A DNA stretch of 64,000 nt from Alphaproteobacteria bacterium (GTDB lineage: Bacteria > Pseudomonadota > Alphaproteobacteria > Micropepsales > Micropepsaceae), in contig JADZAI010000046.1 in the NCBI GenBank assembly GCA_020852655.1, positions 37,454 to 101,453 of the forward strand, written 5' to 3'. The notes beneath the pieces are model-generated. The model had not been told where the DNA came from. It ran no database searches and saw only the letters and a list, made by a program, of their open reading frames with translations. Both the position numbers and the translations under genes were made by a program. This document shows positions 18,445 to 27,663 of the stretch, in pieces (the first letter of the stretch is position 1; every line of letters starts with the position of its first letter).

Positions 18445-19644
18445 TCAAGGGCCGGAGAGCCGCGCCAGGTCGAGATCGACGAACAGGCAGGCGTGATCGC
18501 TGGCGGCCTGGGCGCGGGGCGGCGCCTTGGGCCCCCAATGGGCCTGGCCGGAGCGGTCGATGCCGACATTGATGGCGGCCGCCTTGAGGTCCGGCGAGAG
18601 CAGCAGATAGTCGATCTGGCCGCGCTGGACCGCTCCGCCCCGCTCCTCGACATGGGTGAACGCCTTCTCACGCCCCAGCGTGTCGCGGACGATGTTGCTG
18701 AGGCCGGCGTCGACGAGCAGCGCATCCACCGAGGTCTGCCGCCCGCCGAGCGCGGCGCCGTTGGCGCCGCCGCGATCAGGCACTTCGTTGAGGTCGCCGC
18801 AGACGACGACGCGGTGCGGCTTGCCGTCGCGGACGTATCGCTCGCGCAGGATGCGGGCGATTTCCTCGGACTGGCGGATGCGCTTGCGGTCGGTGTCGAT
18901 CTCGGCTTCGGCGGTGCCGCGTTTCGATTTCAGATGCGTGACCAGCACCGCGACCGCGCCGCGGCCGTCGGGCAACTGCACCGCAATCTCGATGCAGTCC
19001 CGGTTGAAGAGCCGCGGCGTCACGCCGTCGCGCCGCCGCGTCTCCTGCATGTCGACGGTGTAGGCGTTGGAGCGCATGTCGCCGATCGGGTGCTTCGACA
19101 TCAGCGCGACGTCGATGCCGCGCTCGTCATTGCCTTCGAAGAGCACGCAATAGGGATATTTCCGCCCCAGCATCTGGGCGTTGAAGGCCTCCAGCGTGCG
19201 CCGGTCTTCCACCTCGCAGAGGCCGATGACGTCGGCATCGACGCGCTTGATGACGTTGGCGATGGCGCGCACCTGCGGGCCGGAGAGGCTCTCGCCCTTC
19301 AGTTCCAGCCCGCCCAGCCAATCGGCACGGCCACGGATCGCGCTGTTGATCGAGACGACGGGGCTGTCGTCGTTGCCGTCATGTGCGTGGAAGAAGAAGC
19401 GCTGCGAGCGCGCATCTTCGGCATTCACCCGGTCGCTGCGCAGCGAGACGTAGCGCGCGAGGCCGAATTCGTTCCAGGTGCGGATGATCTCGGGCGCGTT
19501 GTAGGTCTTGGCGTCGAGCAGGCGCTGGAGCACCGCGGCGCCGCGGATGGCGTCGGCCGCCTTGGGGTCGTCGCCGGCGGCGAAAAGCAGCGGCCGCGAG
19601 AACAGGTTCTCGACGTTGAAGCAGGCGATGCGGAAACGCGGCAT
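18445..19644 (-). CDS. Endonuclease/exonuclease/phosphatase family protein
   Basis: 399 aa. The EEP-fold catalytic motifs are all present: CFNVENLF (Asn) near the N-terminus, GLCEVEDRRT (metal-binding Glu), a His in VTHLKSKRG, GDLNEVPD (catalytic Asp/Asn) and the C-terminal SDHACLF (Asp-His). The fold covers DNases, phosphodiesterases and sphingomyelinase-like enzymes, and the substrate is not readable. There is no signal peptide, so it is probably cytoplasmic. It lies between the efflux operon and a TetR gene, with 45 nt to the latter, so it may be co-transcribed with that regulator. Confidence 0.82.
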   Translation of the reverse strand: MPRFRIACFNVENLFSRPLLFAAGDDPKAADAIRGAAVLQRLLDAKTYNAPEIIRTWNEFGLARYVSLRSDRVNAEDARSQRFFFHAHDGNDDSPVVSINSAIRGRADWLGGLELKGESLSGPQVRAIANVIKRVDADVIGLCEVEDRRTLEAFNAQMLGRKYPYCVLFEGNDERGIDVALMSKHPIGDMRSNAYTVDMQETRRRDGVTPRLFNRDCIEIAVQLPDGRGAVAVLVTHLKSKRGTAEAEIDTDRKRIRQSEEIARILRERYVRDGKPHRVVVCGDLNEVPDRGGANGAALGGRQTSVDALLVDAGLSNIVRDTLGREKAFTHVEERGGAVQRGQIDYLLLSPDLKAAAINVGIDRSGQAHWGPKAPPRAQAASDHACLFVDLDLARLSGP

Positions 19645-19689
19645 GGCGGCAGGATCAGGATCGCCGCCGGGCGGTCAAGCGGCCGCCTA

Positions 19690-20307
19690 TCAGGCCGAGA
19701 CGCCGGCGACGATGACCTGGGTGAGGCGGTCGACCAGCGCGCGCATCTCGGCGGCCGAGGGGGCGGGTGTCGCGTATTTGACGCCCTGCGTCGCGAGGAT
19801 GAGGAGATCGGCGAGATCGGCGGCACTTGTGCCGCGCTTCAGTTTCAGCGCCCGCCGCCCGGTCTCCGTCTCGACCGCCGCGACCAGAGCCTCGCGAAAA
19901 TCGCACAGGCCCCGGTGCACGATGCCCGCGCTGAGGCGATGGGATTCCTCCATCAGCTCTGCGGCATGCGGCGAACCCATGACACGCTCGGCATAGAAGG
20001 CATGCCGCGACCCGATGAGCGCGGCGAGCACCGCAGCCGCATCCTTGCCGGCGGCACGGGCGGCCGCGGCAGCCTCGACGGCGGCGGTTTCCGCGCCGCG
20101 ATTCATGTCCTCGACGACGGCCGCGAACAGCAGGTCCTTCGCCGCGAAGTGACGATAGAGACCCTGGCGCGAAAGGCCCGCCCCGGCGGCGACCGCGTCC
20201 ATGCTCGCCCGCCGGTAGCCGTAGCGGGCGAAGACGGTCGCAGCGGCATCGAGGATGCGGCGCGGCGCGGGCGCATCGCTGGCGGGACGGCGGACAAGGG
20301 CGCTCAT
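19690..20307 (-). CDS. TetR/AcrR family regulator divergent from the molybdenum hydroxylase genes
   Basis: 205 aa from the ATG at 20307; an in-frame ATG 19 codons upstream would run through the operator. The helix-turn-helix reads AVAAGAGLSRQGLYRHFAAK. It is divergent from the iorA/iorB-like pair, and the 71-bp gap holds a 26-bp imperfect palindrome (20318-20343). The simplest reading is that it represses both itself and the oxidoreductase operon and is released by an aromatic substrate; this is inferred from layout. Confidence 0.85.
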   Translation of the reverse strand: MSALVRRPASDAPAPRRILDAAATVFARYGYRRASMDAVAAGAGLSRQGLYRHFAAKDLLFAAVVEDMNRGAETAAVEAAAAARAAGKDAAAVLAALIGSRHAFYAERVMGSPHAAELMEESHRLSAGIVHRGLCDFREALVAAVETETGRRALKLKRGTSAADLADLLILATQGVKYATPAPSAAEMRALVDRLTQVIVAGVSA

Positions 20308-20317
20308 GGCGACGAAC

Positions 20318-20343
20318 TTGACAATATGAGCGCATGTTGTCAA
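20318..20343. promoter_or_regulatory. 26-bp imperfect palindrome, probable TetR operator
   Basis: Arms TTGACAA (20318-20324) and TTGTCAA (20337-20343) form a perfect inverted repeat, and the internal bases TATG/CATG are largely symmetric too. It begins 11 nt upstream of the TetR start and ends 35 nt upstream of the [2Fe-2S] subunit start, well placed to control both promoters. Confidence 0.65.
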
Positions 20344-20378
20344 CGTCGTCACATCCACGGGCACAGAGGGTGGGACCG

Positions 20379-20828
20379 ATGACCCAGTTGATTGTGAACG
20401 GCGTCGCGCGCGAGCTCGACGTCGAGGACGACATGCCGCTCCTCTGGGCGCTCCGCGACGTACTGAACCTTACCGGCACGAAGTATGGCTGCGGCGTCGC
20501 GGCCTGCGGCGCCTGCACGGTGCTGATCGACGGCCAGGCCACACGCTCGTGCTCGATTCCGGCGAGCGCCTGCGCCGGCCAGCAGATCACGACGATCGAG
20601 GGCCTCAGGACGGGCGATACGCTGCACAAGGTGCAGCAGGCCTGGATCGCCGCACAGGCCCCGCAATGCGGCTATTGCCAGTCCGGGCAGATCATGGCGG
20701 CCGTCGCGCTGCTGAACGAGACGCCGAGCCCAACCGACGACGACATCGATACGGCGATGACGAATATCTGCCGCTGCGGTTCGTACGAGGAAATCCGCGC
20801 CGCCATTCATCTCGCCGCCGCAGCCTGA
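20379..20828 (+). CDS. iorA: [2Fe-2S] subunit of molybdenum hydroxylase (isoquinoline 1-oxidoreductase alpha type)
   Basis: 149 aa from the ATG at 20379. A plant-type ferredoxin cluster site ([12 protein letters not shown], with a later Cys in SCSIP) is followed by the second cluster site of xanthine-dehydrogenase-type small subunits (CGYCQSG ... CRCG). It passes electrons from the molybdenum cofactor of the next gene product to an acceptor. The length and the lack of a separate FAD subunit match the two-subunit isoquinoline 1-oxidoreductase/aldehyde oxidase group. It lies 12 nt before the large subunit. The symbol is by family only. Confidence 0.87.
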   Translation: MTQLIVNGVARELDVEDDMPLLWALRDVLNLTGTKYGCGVAACGACTVLIDGQATRSCSIPASACAGQQITTIEGLRTGDTLHKVQQAWIAAQAPQCGYCQSGQIMAAVALLNETPSPTDDDIDTAMTNICRCGSYEEIRAAIHLAAAA

Positions 20829-20840
20829 AGGAGCGACCTC

Positions 20841-23078
20841 ATGGGCTTCCAGCCGTCACGCCGCTTCGCCATCCTCTCCGGTCTCGCCGCCGCCGGCACG
20901 CTGGCCGTCGGCTATGCGCTGACGCCCTTCTCGACGCTGGGCCGCGCCCGCCAGATCGCCGCAGGGGACGGCGATTTCATGCCGGCCGCCTGGCTGCGCC
21001 TGACGCCGGACAACAAGGTTACGGTCTTCGTGCCGCATGGCGACATGGGCCAGGGCACCCACACCGCGCTCGCCATGATGGCGGCCGACGAGATGGATGC
21101 CGACTGGACCCTCGTCGCGACGGAACAGGCGCCGGCCGACATGGCCTTCGCCAATGGGGCGTTCGCCAAGGGCTATCTGCTCGGCGACATGTCGATCCCG
21201 CAATGGCTGAACGGCACGACGGAATTCTTCGGCCGCAAGATCGCCGAGTTCATGAACATCCAGGTCACCGGCGGCTCGACCGCCATACGCCTGACCGGTG
21301 CGCTCGGCATGCGCAAGGCCGGCGCCGCCGCGCGCGCGATGCTGGTGCGCGCCGCCGCCGAGGGCTGGGGCGTGCCGGAGTCCGAAATCGCGGCGAAGGC
21401 GTCGGTGCTGACACATGCCGCCTCGAAGCGCAGCGCGACCTATGGCGAAATGGCGGGGCGGGCCGCGGGCTACGACACGCCGGATGCGCCGCTGAAGGCC
21501 AAGGCGGACTATACGATCTCCGGCACGCCGCGGCAGCGGCTCGACATCCCGGCGAAGGTCGACGGCACCGCGCAATACGGCATCGACGTGCGCCTGCCGG
21601 GCATGCTGTTCGCCGCGGCGCTGTGCAGCCCGGTCGCCGGCGGCCGGCTGAAGAGCGTCGACGAGGCGCCGGCCCGTGCGATGCGCGGTGTCAGCACCGT
21701 CGTGAAGATGGACGATGCGGTGGTGGTCGTCGCCGACAATACCTGGCGGGCCCGCGTTGCGCTGGAGGCGCTGAAGCCCGAATGGGACGACGGCGCCAAT
21801 GGCAGCCTGTCGTCGGATTCGATCCATGCCGGCATGAACGCCGCGCTCGACAAGGGCAGCTTCAGCACCGACTTCTCGGAGGGCGATGCCGAGGCGGCGA
21901 TCAAGGGCGCCCCCCGTGTCGTCGAAGCGTCGTACAAGGTGCCGTTTCTCGCGCATGCGACGATGGAGCCGATGAACGCCGCGGCCTGGGTGCATGACGG
22001 CAAGGTCGAGGTGTGGAGCGGCATCCAGGACGGCCTCGGCGGACGCGCCGCCACGGCGTCGCTGGCCGACGTGCCGATGGACGCGGTCGTGATGCATCAG
22101 TTGCAGATGGGCGGCGGCTTCGGCCGGCGCGCCTTCAGCCCTGTCCTGCCCTCGATGAAGGCCCGCCATATCGCGCAGGCGATCGCGGCTTCAAAGGCGA
22201 CCGGCAAGCCGGTGCTCGTCACCTGGTCCCGCGAACAGGACATGACGCAGGATTATTACCGCGAGGCTTCGGTGGCGCGGATGAAGGCCGGCCTGACCGC
22301 CGACGGCCGCATTGCCGGATGGCTGCACAGCTTCACCGAGCGCCACGATCCACCCGAAGCGACGCGCATCGATTACGACGTCGCCGACCGCACGGCGCGC
22401 TACGTGAGCGACACCAACCCGATGCCCTGGGGACCGTGGCGCAGCGTCGACCACACCCACCAGGCTTTCTACATCGAGAGCTTCATCGACGAGCTGGCGC
22501 ACGCCGCGGGGCAGGATCCCCTCGCCTTCCGCCTTGCCCATCTCGCCAACGCGCCGCGCCACAAGGCGGCACTGGAACGCGTCGCGCAGATGGCCGGCTG
22601 GGGCACCAACGAGCCCGGCCGGGCGAAGGGCATCGCCATGCGCGAGGCCTTCGGCACCATCGTCGCGCAAATCGCCGAGGCGACGATCGGCGACGACGGG
22701 CGGGCGCGCATCACCCGGATGTGGACCGCGGCGGACCCCGGCGAAGTCGTCAACCCCGCGACCTTCAAGGCGCAGATGACCGGCGGCGCGATCTACGGCC
22801 TGACCGCTGCGCTCTACGGCAGCATCACGGTGGAGAAAGGCCGCGTGGTTGAGGAGAATTTCCCGGATTACGAGATGGTCCGCATGGCCGACGCCCCGCG
22901 CCACGAGGTCGCGATCATCGAATCCGGCGCCAAGATCGGCGGCGCCGGCGAGCCCGGCACCGCGCCGGTCGCCGCGGCCGTGGCCAACGCCGTTTTCGCG
23001 CTGACCGGCCAGCGCATCCGGGAACTCCCGCTGCGCCAGTTCGACCTGAAATCCGGCGGAAAGATCGCCCGGCTGTAG
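20841..23078 (+). CDS. iorB: Molybdopterin-binding subunit of xanthine dehydrogenase-family oxidoreductase (isoquinoline 1-oxidoreductase beta type)
   Basis: 745 aa. The N-terminus has a twin-arginine-like signal (SRRFAIL followed by a hydrophobic stretch), so periplasmic or membrane-facing placement is possible. Cofactor-binding motifs include QMGGGFGRR and the active-site glutamate motif GAGEPGT near the C-terminus, so the Mo active site looks intact. The enzyme would hydroxylate an N-heterocycle or oxidise an aldehyde with water as oxygen donor. It is co-transcribed with the [2Fe-2S] subunit. No cytochrome c subunit is adjacent. Confidence 0.88.
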   Translation: MGFQPSRRFAILSGLAAAGTLAVGYALTPFSTLGRARQIAAGDGDFMPAAWLRLTPDNKVTVFVPHGDMGQGTHTALAMMAADEMDADWTLVATEQAPADMAFANGAFAKGYLLGDMSIPQWLNGTTEFFGRKIAEFMNIQVTGGSTAIRLTGALGMRKAGAAARAMLVRAAAEGWGVPESEIAAKASVLTHAASKRSATYGEMAGRAAGYDTPDAPLKAKADYTISGTPRQRLDIPAKVDGTAQYGIDVRLPGMLFAAALCSPVAGGRLKSVDEAPARAMRGVSTVVKMDDAVVVVADNTWRARVALEALKPEWDDGANGSLSSDSIHAGMNAALDKGSFSTDFSEGDAEAAIKGAPRVVEASYKVPFLAHATMEPMNAAAWVHDGKVEVWSGIQDGLGGRAATASLADVPMDAVVMHQLQMGGGFGRRAFSPVLPSMKARHIAQAIAASKATGKPVLVTWSREQDMTQDYYREASVARMKAGLTADGRIAGWLHSFTERHDPPEATRIDYDVADRTARYVSDTNPMPWGPWRSVDHTHQAFYIESFIDELAHAAGQDPLAFRLAHLANAPRHKAALERVAQMAGWGTNEPGRAKGIAMREAFGTIVAQIAEATIGDDGRARITRMWTAADPGEVVNPATFKAQMTGGAIYGLTAALYGSITVEKGRVVEENFPDYEMVRMADAPRHEVAIIESGAKIGGAGEPGTAPVAAAVANAVFALTGQRIRELPLRQFDLKSGGKIARL

Positions 23079-23174
23079 GACTTCGCGCCGGTTAAGCAAA
23101 CCGCCACACAGAGCGGGTAGGCTGTGCGTCGGGGGTTGCGCAGCCGGGGTGCGGCGCACCCGGCTGGGTGGGCT

Positions 23175-24608
23175 ATGATGCATTACGACCTCATCGTGAT
23201 CGGCAGCGGGCCGGCCGGGCGGCGGGCCGCCGTACAGGCGGCGAAGCTGAAGAAATCGGTCCTCGTGGTGGACCGCGGCCACCGGGTCGGCGGCGTCTGC
23301 GTCCATACCGGCACGATCCCGTCGAAGACCCTGCGCGAGACGGTGCTGAACCTCACCGGCTGGCGCGAGCGCGGCTTCTATGGCCGCGGCCACCGCGCCA
23401 AGCAGGACATCACGATCGCCGACCTGAAGCGCCGCCTCTCGATCACCCTCGACCACGAGGTCGAGATCCTGGAGCACCAGCTCACCCGCAACAACGTCCA
23501 TGTCGTCCACGGGCCGGCGCGGTTCGTCGATCCGCATACGGTCGAAATCGCCCGCGGCGACGGCGACACGCTGCGCGCGACCGCCAGCCGCTTCGTCATC
23601 GCTGTGGGCACCGAGCCCTATCGCCCGCCGCACGTTCCGTTCGACGACGCCATCCTGGACGCCGACGACATCCTCAGCATCGCGCGCCTGCCGCGCACGC
23701 TGACGGTGATCGGCGCGACGGTCATCGGCATCGAATATGCGACGATCTTCAGCGCCCTCGACGTCAAGGTGACGGTGCTGGAACCGTCGGAGACGGTGCT
23801 GCCCTTCGTCGACGGCGAGCTGGTCGACGAATTCCTGCACGACTTGCGCGATCGCGGGGTGACGATCCGCTTTCGCGCCAGCGCCGCAAAGATCGAGCGC
23901 CGCGGCCCCGACGCCTGTTTCGTGCAGCTCGAGGACGGCCGGCAGGTCTGGTCGGAGATGATCCTCTTCGCCGCCGGCCGCCAGGGCGCGGTCGGCCGTC
24001 TCAATCTTGCGGCGGCAGGGCTGACGGCGGATGCGCGTGGGCGGCTCGCCGTCGATCCCGTGACGTTCCGGACCTGCGTCCCGCACATCTTCGCCTGCGG
24101 CGACGTCGTCGGCTTTCCGAGCCTCGCCTCCACTTCGATGGAACAGGGCCGCATCGCGGCGCGCATGGCGTTCGACGAACCGGCCGAGCCGCCCCCGGAG
24201 TTCTTCCCCTATGGCATCTATTCGGTGCCGGAGATCTCCACCATCGGCATGACTGAGGACCAGGCGCGCGAGAGGCGCATACCCTATGAATGCGGCGTCG
24301 CGCGCTTCCGCGAGACCTCGCGCGGCCACATCATGGGCCTGGAGTTCGGCTTCATGAAGCTCATCTTCGCCCTGGAGACGCGGCGCCTGCTCGGCGCGCA
24401 TATCGTCGGCGAAGGGGCGACCGAACTCATCCACATCGGCCAGGCGGTGCTCAATCTCGGCGGGACGCTGGAATATTTCGTCGAGAACACCTTCAACTAT
24501 CCAACGCTCGCCGAGGCCTACAAGATCGCCGCGCTGGACGCCTGGAACCGCATGCCGCGCCTCCAGCCGAGTGCGCGGGAGCGGCGCGCCGACCTCCGCG
24601 CCGTCTGA
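23175..24608 (+). CDS. sthA: Si-specific soluble NAD(P)+ transhydrogenase
   Basis: 477 aa from the ATG at 23175 (ATG 23178 equally possible). It is a pyridine nucleotide-disulfide oxidoreductase-fold flavoprotein: N-terminal FAD motif GSGPAGRRAAVQA, an NAD(P) Rossmann strand TVIGATVIGIEYA, and the SthA-type site CVHTGTIPSK, in which the second redox Cys is replaced by Thr. That lack of a redox disulfide separates SthA from lipoamide dehydrogenase and mercuric reductase. It equilibrates NADH and NADPH in the cytosol. It converges with the TetR ending the FAD-oxidoreductase operon. Confidence 0.85.
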   Translation: MMHYDLIVIGSGPAGRRAAVQAAKLKKSVLVVDRGHRVGGVCVHTGTIPSKTLRETVLNLTGWRERGFYGRGHRAKQDITIADLKRRLSITLDHEVEILEHQLTRNNVHVVHGPARFVDPHTVEIARGDGDTLRATASRFVIAVGTEPYRPPHVPFDDAILDADDILSIARLPRTLTVIGATVIGIEYATIFSALDVKVTVLEPSETVLPFVDGELVDEFLHDLRDRGVTIRFRASAAKIERRGPDACFVQLEDGRQVWSEMILFAAGRQGAVGRLNLAAAGLTADARGRLAVDPVTFRTCVPHIFACGDVVGFPSLASTSMEQGRIAARMAFDEPAEPPPEFFPYGIYSVPEISTIGMTEDQARERRIPYECGVARFRETSRGHIMGLEFGFMKLIFALETRRLLGAHIVGEGATELIHIGQAVLNLGGTLEYFVENTFNYPTLAEAYKIAALDAWNRMPRLQPSARERRADLRAV

Positions 24609-24621
24609 CCGGAGCCGCCGC

Positions 24622-25284
24622 CTATTGCGCCTTGGGCGTGCCGGCGAGCGCCCGCTTCAGGATGGCGAGCGCTTCCGTGCGGATCGGCTCCAGCCGCGTC
24701 GCAGGATCGACGAGATGCTGGATGCTGACGCCCAGCAACAGGCTGCCGATCGTCAGCGCCGTCGCATCCGCGTCGATGTCGCGCCGGATCTCGCCGCGCG
24801 TCTGGCCGAGCCGCAGCAGGTCGCGCAGGCGAACCCGCACCCGCTCGTGCGAATCGGCGAAGAGGTCGCGCAGTTCCATCGCATTGGCGACCGACGAGGC
24901 CAGCAGCATGAAATAGGCCGGCCCATCCTGCTCGGCGGTCTGCGCCCTGAGGTGACCGTCGATATAATGGGCGATCGCCTCGAAGGCCGGCATTTGGTCG
25001 ACCTGCTCGGCCTGCATGATCGCTTCGCGCTTGCGGTGGAGATATGCGATCACTGCCTCGATCAGCCCGCGCTTCGAGCCGAAGCGCTGGGTCACCAGCC
25101 CACGGCTCAGGCCTGCTTCCCTGGCGATCTCGTCGAACGTCGCCGCACTCACCCCATGCTCGGCCACGACCTTGAGCGTCGCCTCGACGAGCTGCCGTTC
25201 GGATTCGTCGCGCCGCTCGGCCTGCGAGCGCCGGCGGCGGATGGGAGCGCGAGACGCCTGGGCCGAGTCGTGCGTATGGGTCAT
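24622..25284 (-). CDS. TetR/AcrR family regulator closing the FAD-oxidoreductase operon
   Basis: 220 aa. A basic N-terminal tail precedes the helix-turn-helix FDEIAREAGLSRGLVTQRFG; the C-terminal domain is helical. The start overlaps the stop of the 127-aa gene by 4 nt (ATGA), making it the fifth gene of the operon that starts at 29367. It probably autoregulates that operon, possibly through the 14-bp palindrome at 29427-29440. Confidence 0.85.
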   Translation of the reverse strand: MTHTHDSAQASRAPIRRRRSQAERRDESERQLVEATLKVVAEHGVSAATFDEIAREAGLSRGLVTQRFGSKRGLIEAVIAYLHRKREAIMQAEQVDQMPAFEAIAHYIDGHLRAQTAEQDGPAYFMLLASSVANAMELRDLFADSHERVRVRLRDLLRLGQTRGEIRRDIDADATALTIGSLLLGVSIQHLVDPATRLEPIRTEALAILKRALAGTPKAQ

Positions 25285-25664
25285 TTCTTCTTCAGGAGCG
25301 TGTCGGCGGTGGCCGCTACGGGCTGGCCCGCAGCAGTAACCGCATCACGCGTCCCATGGAAGCCGAGGATGTGGAGCGTCCTGAACCAGCCCAGCAGGAC
25401 GACGAAGACGGCAATCGACCAGGCCATGCCCAGGAGCTGCCGGAAGGTCGTGTGCGTGGCGATGAAGCCGCACGCTTCCTTTGTGGCGGCGGTATCCAGG
25501 ATCTTGGCCCAGTCGTTGCGGTTGATCTTGACCTCGTACTCCCAGGGGGCGGGCGAATCGACGACGCCGCTCAGCAGCATGACCTCGTCCTGGCGCTTGA
25601 TGTGGGACTTGCCGAGATTCATGACGAGCTGACGCTCGCCGAGGCCTTCCGACCAGAAGCGCAT
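25281..25664 (-). CDS. Small membrane-associated protein, paralogue of its upstream neighbour
   Basis: 127 aa, family not recognised. It starts with WSEGLGERQL, has a mid-part with GVVDSPAPWEYEV, and one hydrophobic segment near residues 77-95 (LLGMAWSIAVFVVLLGWF). By eye it aligns along most of its length with the 103-aa protein just upstream: both have WSxGLG, a GV-x(2-3)-P-x(2)-W-x-Y core, a D-x(4)-L segment and a C-terminal hydrophobic helix. It overlaps the TetR start by 4 nt and lies 1 nt from the 103-aa gene. I infer a small membrane-anchored partner of one of the FAD enzymes. Confidence 0.7.
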   Translation of the reverse strand: MRFWSEGLGERQLVMNLGKSHIKRQDEVMLLSGVVDSPAPWEYEVKINRNDWAKILDTAATKEACGFIATHTTFRQLLGMAWSIAVFVVLLGWFRTLHILGFHGTRDAVTAAGQPVAATADTLLKKK

Positions 25665-25665
25665 G

Positions 25666-25977
25666 TCATTCTCCTCCTTGCGGCTGCCGTTTGCCGCGCA
25701 GCATGGTCAGGACGATGCCGGGGATGCGCAGCAGCAGCCTGCCGACGAAGGGGAGCAGGAGCCCCTTGCGCTCCGCCAGGAACCGCGTCGTATCCGGCCG
25801 GGCGAGAATCTTCAGGAAGTCGGCGAGATCGCTGGGCCCGAGACGGATGGCATAGCGCCAGCAGACGGGTTCGATGACGCCGGCCATCGTGATGACGTCG
25901 GGCTGGACATCCATGGTCGCCGCCGGAAGTTCCAGCGGAAGGCGAAGTTTGCCGAGGCCGCGTGACCAGACGATCAT
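25666..25977 (-). CDS. Small protein, paralogue of the 127-aa protein
   Basis: 103 aa from the ATG at 25977, which overlaps the upstream FAD oxidoreductase stop by 4 nt (ATGA). It begins MIVWSRGLGKLRLPLE and has GVIEPVCWRYAIRL in the middle and a hydrophobic or amphipathic C-terminal helix (LLPFVGRLLLRIPGIVLTML). No known family is recognised. Clear similarity to the next gene suggests a duplicated subunit, matching the two FAD oxidoreductases. A longer frame continues upstream through the FAD gene but is its shadow. Confidence 0.7.
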   Translation of the reverse strand: MIVWSRGLGKLRLPLELPAATMDVQPDVITMAGVIEPVCWRYAIRLGPSDLADFLKILARPDTTRFLAERKGLLLPFVGRLLLRIPGIVLTMLRGKRQPQGGE

Positions 25978-27623
25978 AGCAGGAACCCCTTGCTGCGGGC
26001 CGCCGTGACCGAGGGCGGCTCCTTCCACCAGATGGTCAGGCCGAGATCTTCGGCGACCACCTTTGCCGCGTTGTATCCGCCGCCGAAGGTCACCATGCCG
26101 CCCGGAAAGGTGCTCGCGCCGCAGACATAGAGATTGTCGATCGGCGTCCGGTAGGACGAGCATTGGACGTTGGGGCGCGAATAGCCCATCTGGGTCATGA
26201 TGTAGGCGCCGTGCTTGAACGATCCGCGCTTCATCTGCGGGATCTTCATCTCGATATGCACCGGCGTGTAGTCGTAGCGGCGGACGATGGTAGCGGGATC
26301 GAAGTCGGTGGTGTAGTCGGCCAGCGCCCCGATCAGCCGATCGCCGTAGCCGCGCGACAGCGCCGCCCAGTCGCCGTCGGCAGGCGCATAGGGGACGCAC
26401 GCCTCGATCCGGCAGACCGCGCCTTCCGGATCGGTCTCGCGCGGCGCCTGGGCGGGGTCGAGGTCGGTGGTGAAGGTCACATGCCCGATGTCGTGGAGCT
26501 GGCGGCCTTCCATCACGTCGCTGATATGCCGCACCACGTCGGCCGGCGTCTCGACGCCGAAGACGCGGATGAAGGCCTTCGCGACGCCCGGATCGGCCGC
26601 CTCGGCCTTGAAGCGCGGCTTCTTGCGCAAAGCGAGATGGCAGAGGAACAGCGAGCTCTGTTCCCATTCCCAATTGCGCGCGGTGTTGAGGCAGAGCTTC
26701 GAGCGGTCCGCGACCTCGTGCTCGGGAATGAACTGGCCGAAGGTCGTGACCGGATCGGTCGAGGTCACGATCGCCTTCGCATCGATGCGCGTGATCGGGC
26801 CTTCGCATCCGGTCGGGGCGATCTCGACGGCCTTGGCGACGCCTTTCTCGACAATGAACCGCTTGACCTCGTAATTCTCGCAGATCTCCATGCCGGCCAG
26901 GATTCCGGCCTTCTGCAAGGTCGACGACAGCCGGTGCGAACCGCCCTTGACCAGCGTCGCGTTGAGCATGCGGTTGAAATAGAGCGGCACCAGATAGCTG
27001 GAGTTCGACTCCTTCGGATCGATGCCCCACATGCAGATGAGATAGAGCAGCAGCGCGCCGAGCTGGGGCGTTTCGAAGCCCCAGCTCGCGCAGATCTCCT
27101 CGGGCGTCATCTCCGTGACCTTCAGGATCCTCTGGCCGAGCTCGCTTTCCATATAGGTGGCGGCGAGCTGCGCGGAGCCGACGGGGCGGCCATAGGTCGA
27201 CGGGATGAGATACTCGTCGGCGATCTCCTTGTAGGCGAGATAGACCTCGCGATAGCGCTCCGCATCCTTCGCCGAGAAGCGCCGGATCGATTCGACCGAC
27301 CGCTCCAGATCGCTGTAGAGCGTGAGCGCGTTGCCGTCCTTCATCAGAAGCGACGCTGCGGCCTCGGGCCGGATATAGACGCAGCCGTCTTCCTCAAGGC
27401 CCAGGTCGCGATAGGGCGGCGCGACGTCCAGCATCAGCATGTAGTTGGCGTGCAGGTTGAAGCGGTAGCCCGAGAATTCCTCGGTCACGAGCGCCCCGCC
27501 CGTCTCGTGTCGCCGCTCGACGACGAGGACCTTGGCCCCGCTTCGCGCCAGATAGGCGCCTGTCGTGAGACCGTTATGGCCGGCACCCACGACCACCACG
27601 TCATATTGCTTTTCGTTCGCCAT
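25974..27623 (-). CDS. CrtI/phytoene desaturase-like FAD oxidoreductase (copy 2)
   Basis: 549 aa. The N-terminal dinucleotide motif is VVVGAGHNGLTTGAYLARSG followed by VVERR; the C-terminal FAD motif reads DNLYVCGASTFPGGMVTFGG, as in phytoene desaturase and retinol saturase relatives. There is no signal peptide. Substrates of this superfamily are polyenes and other hydrophobic molecules; no carotenoid synthase gene is present, so carotenoid desaturation is not claimed. It lies 40 nt downstream of its paralogue and overlaps the following 103-aa gene by 4 nt. Confidence 0.83.
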   Translation of the reverse strand: MANEKQYDVVVVGAGHNGLTTGAYLARSGAKVLVVERRHETGGALVTEEFSGYRFNLHANYMLMLDVAPPYRDLGLEEDGCVYIRPEAAASLLMKDGNALTLYSDLERSVESIRRFSAKDAERYREVYLAYKEIADEYLIPSTYGRPVGSAQLAATYMESELGQRILKVTEMTPEEICASWGFETPQLGALLLYLICMWGIDPKESNSSYLVPLYFNRMLNATLVKGGSHRLSSTLQKAGILAGMEICENYEVKRFIVEKGVAKAVEIAPTGCEGPITRIDAKAIVTSTDPVTTFGQFIPEHEVADRSKLCLNTARNWEWEQSSLFLCHLALRKKPRFKAEAADPGVAKAFIRVFGVETPADVVRHISDVMEGRQLHDIGHVTFTTDLDPAQAPRETDPEGAVCRIEACVPYAPADGDWAALSRGYGDRLIGALADYTTDFDPATIVRRYDYTPVHIEMKIPQMKRGSFKHGAYIMTQMGYSRPNVQCSSYRTPIDNLYVCGASTFPGGMVTFGGGYNAAKVVAEDLGLTIWWKEPPSVTAARSKGFLL

Positions 27624-27663
27624 GTGAGACCTCCGCTGCGCGTTCCGCGCCGGCGCTCGTTGC

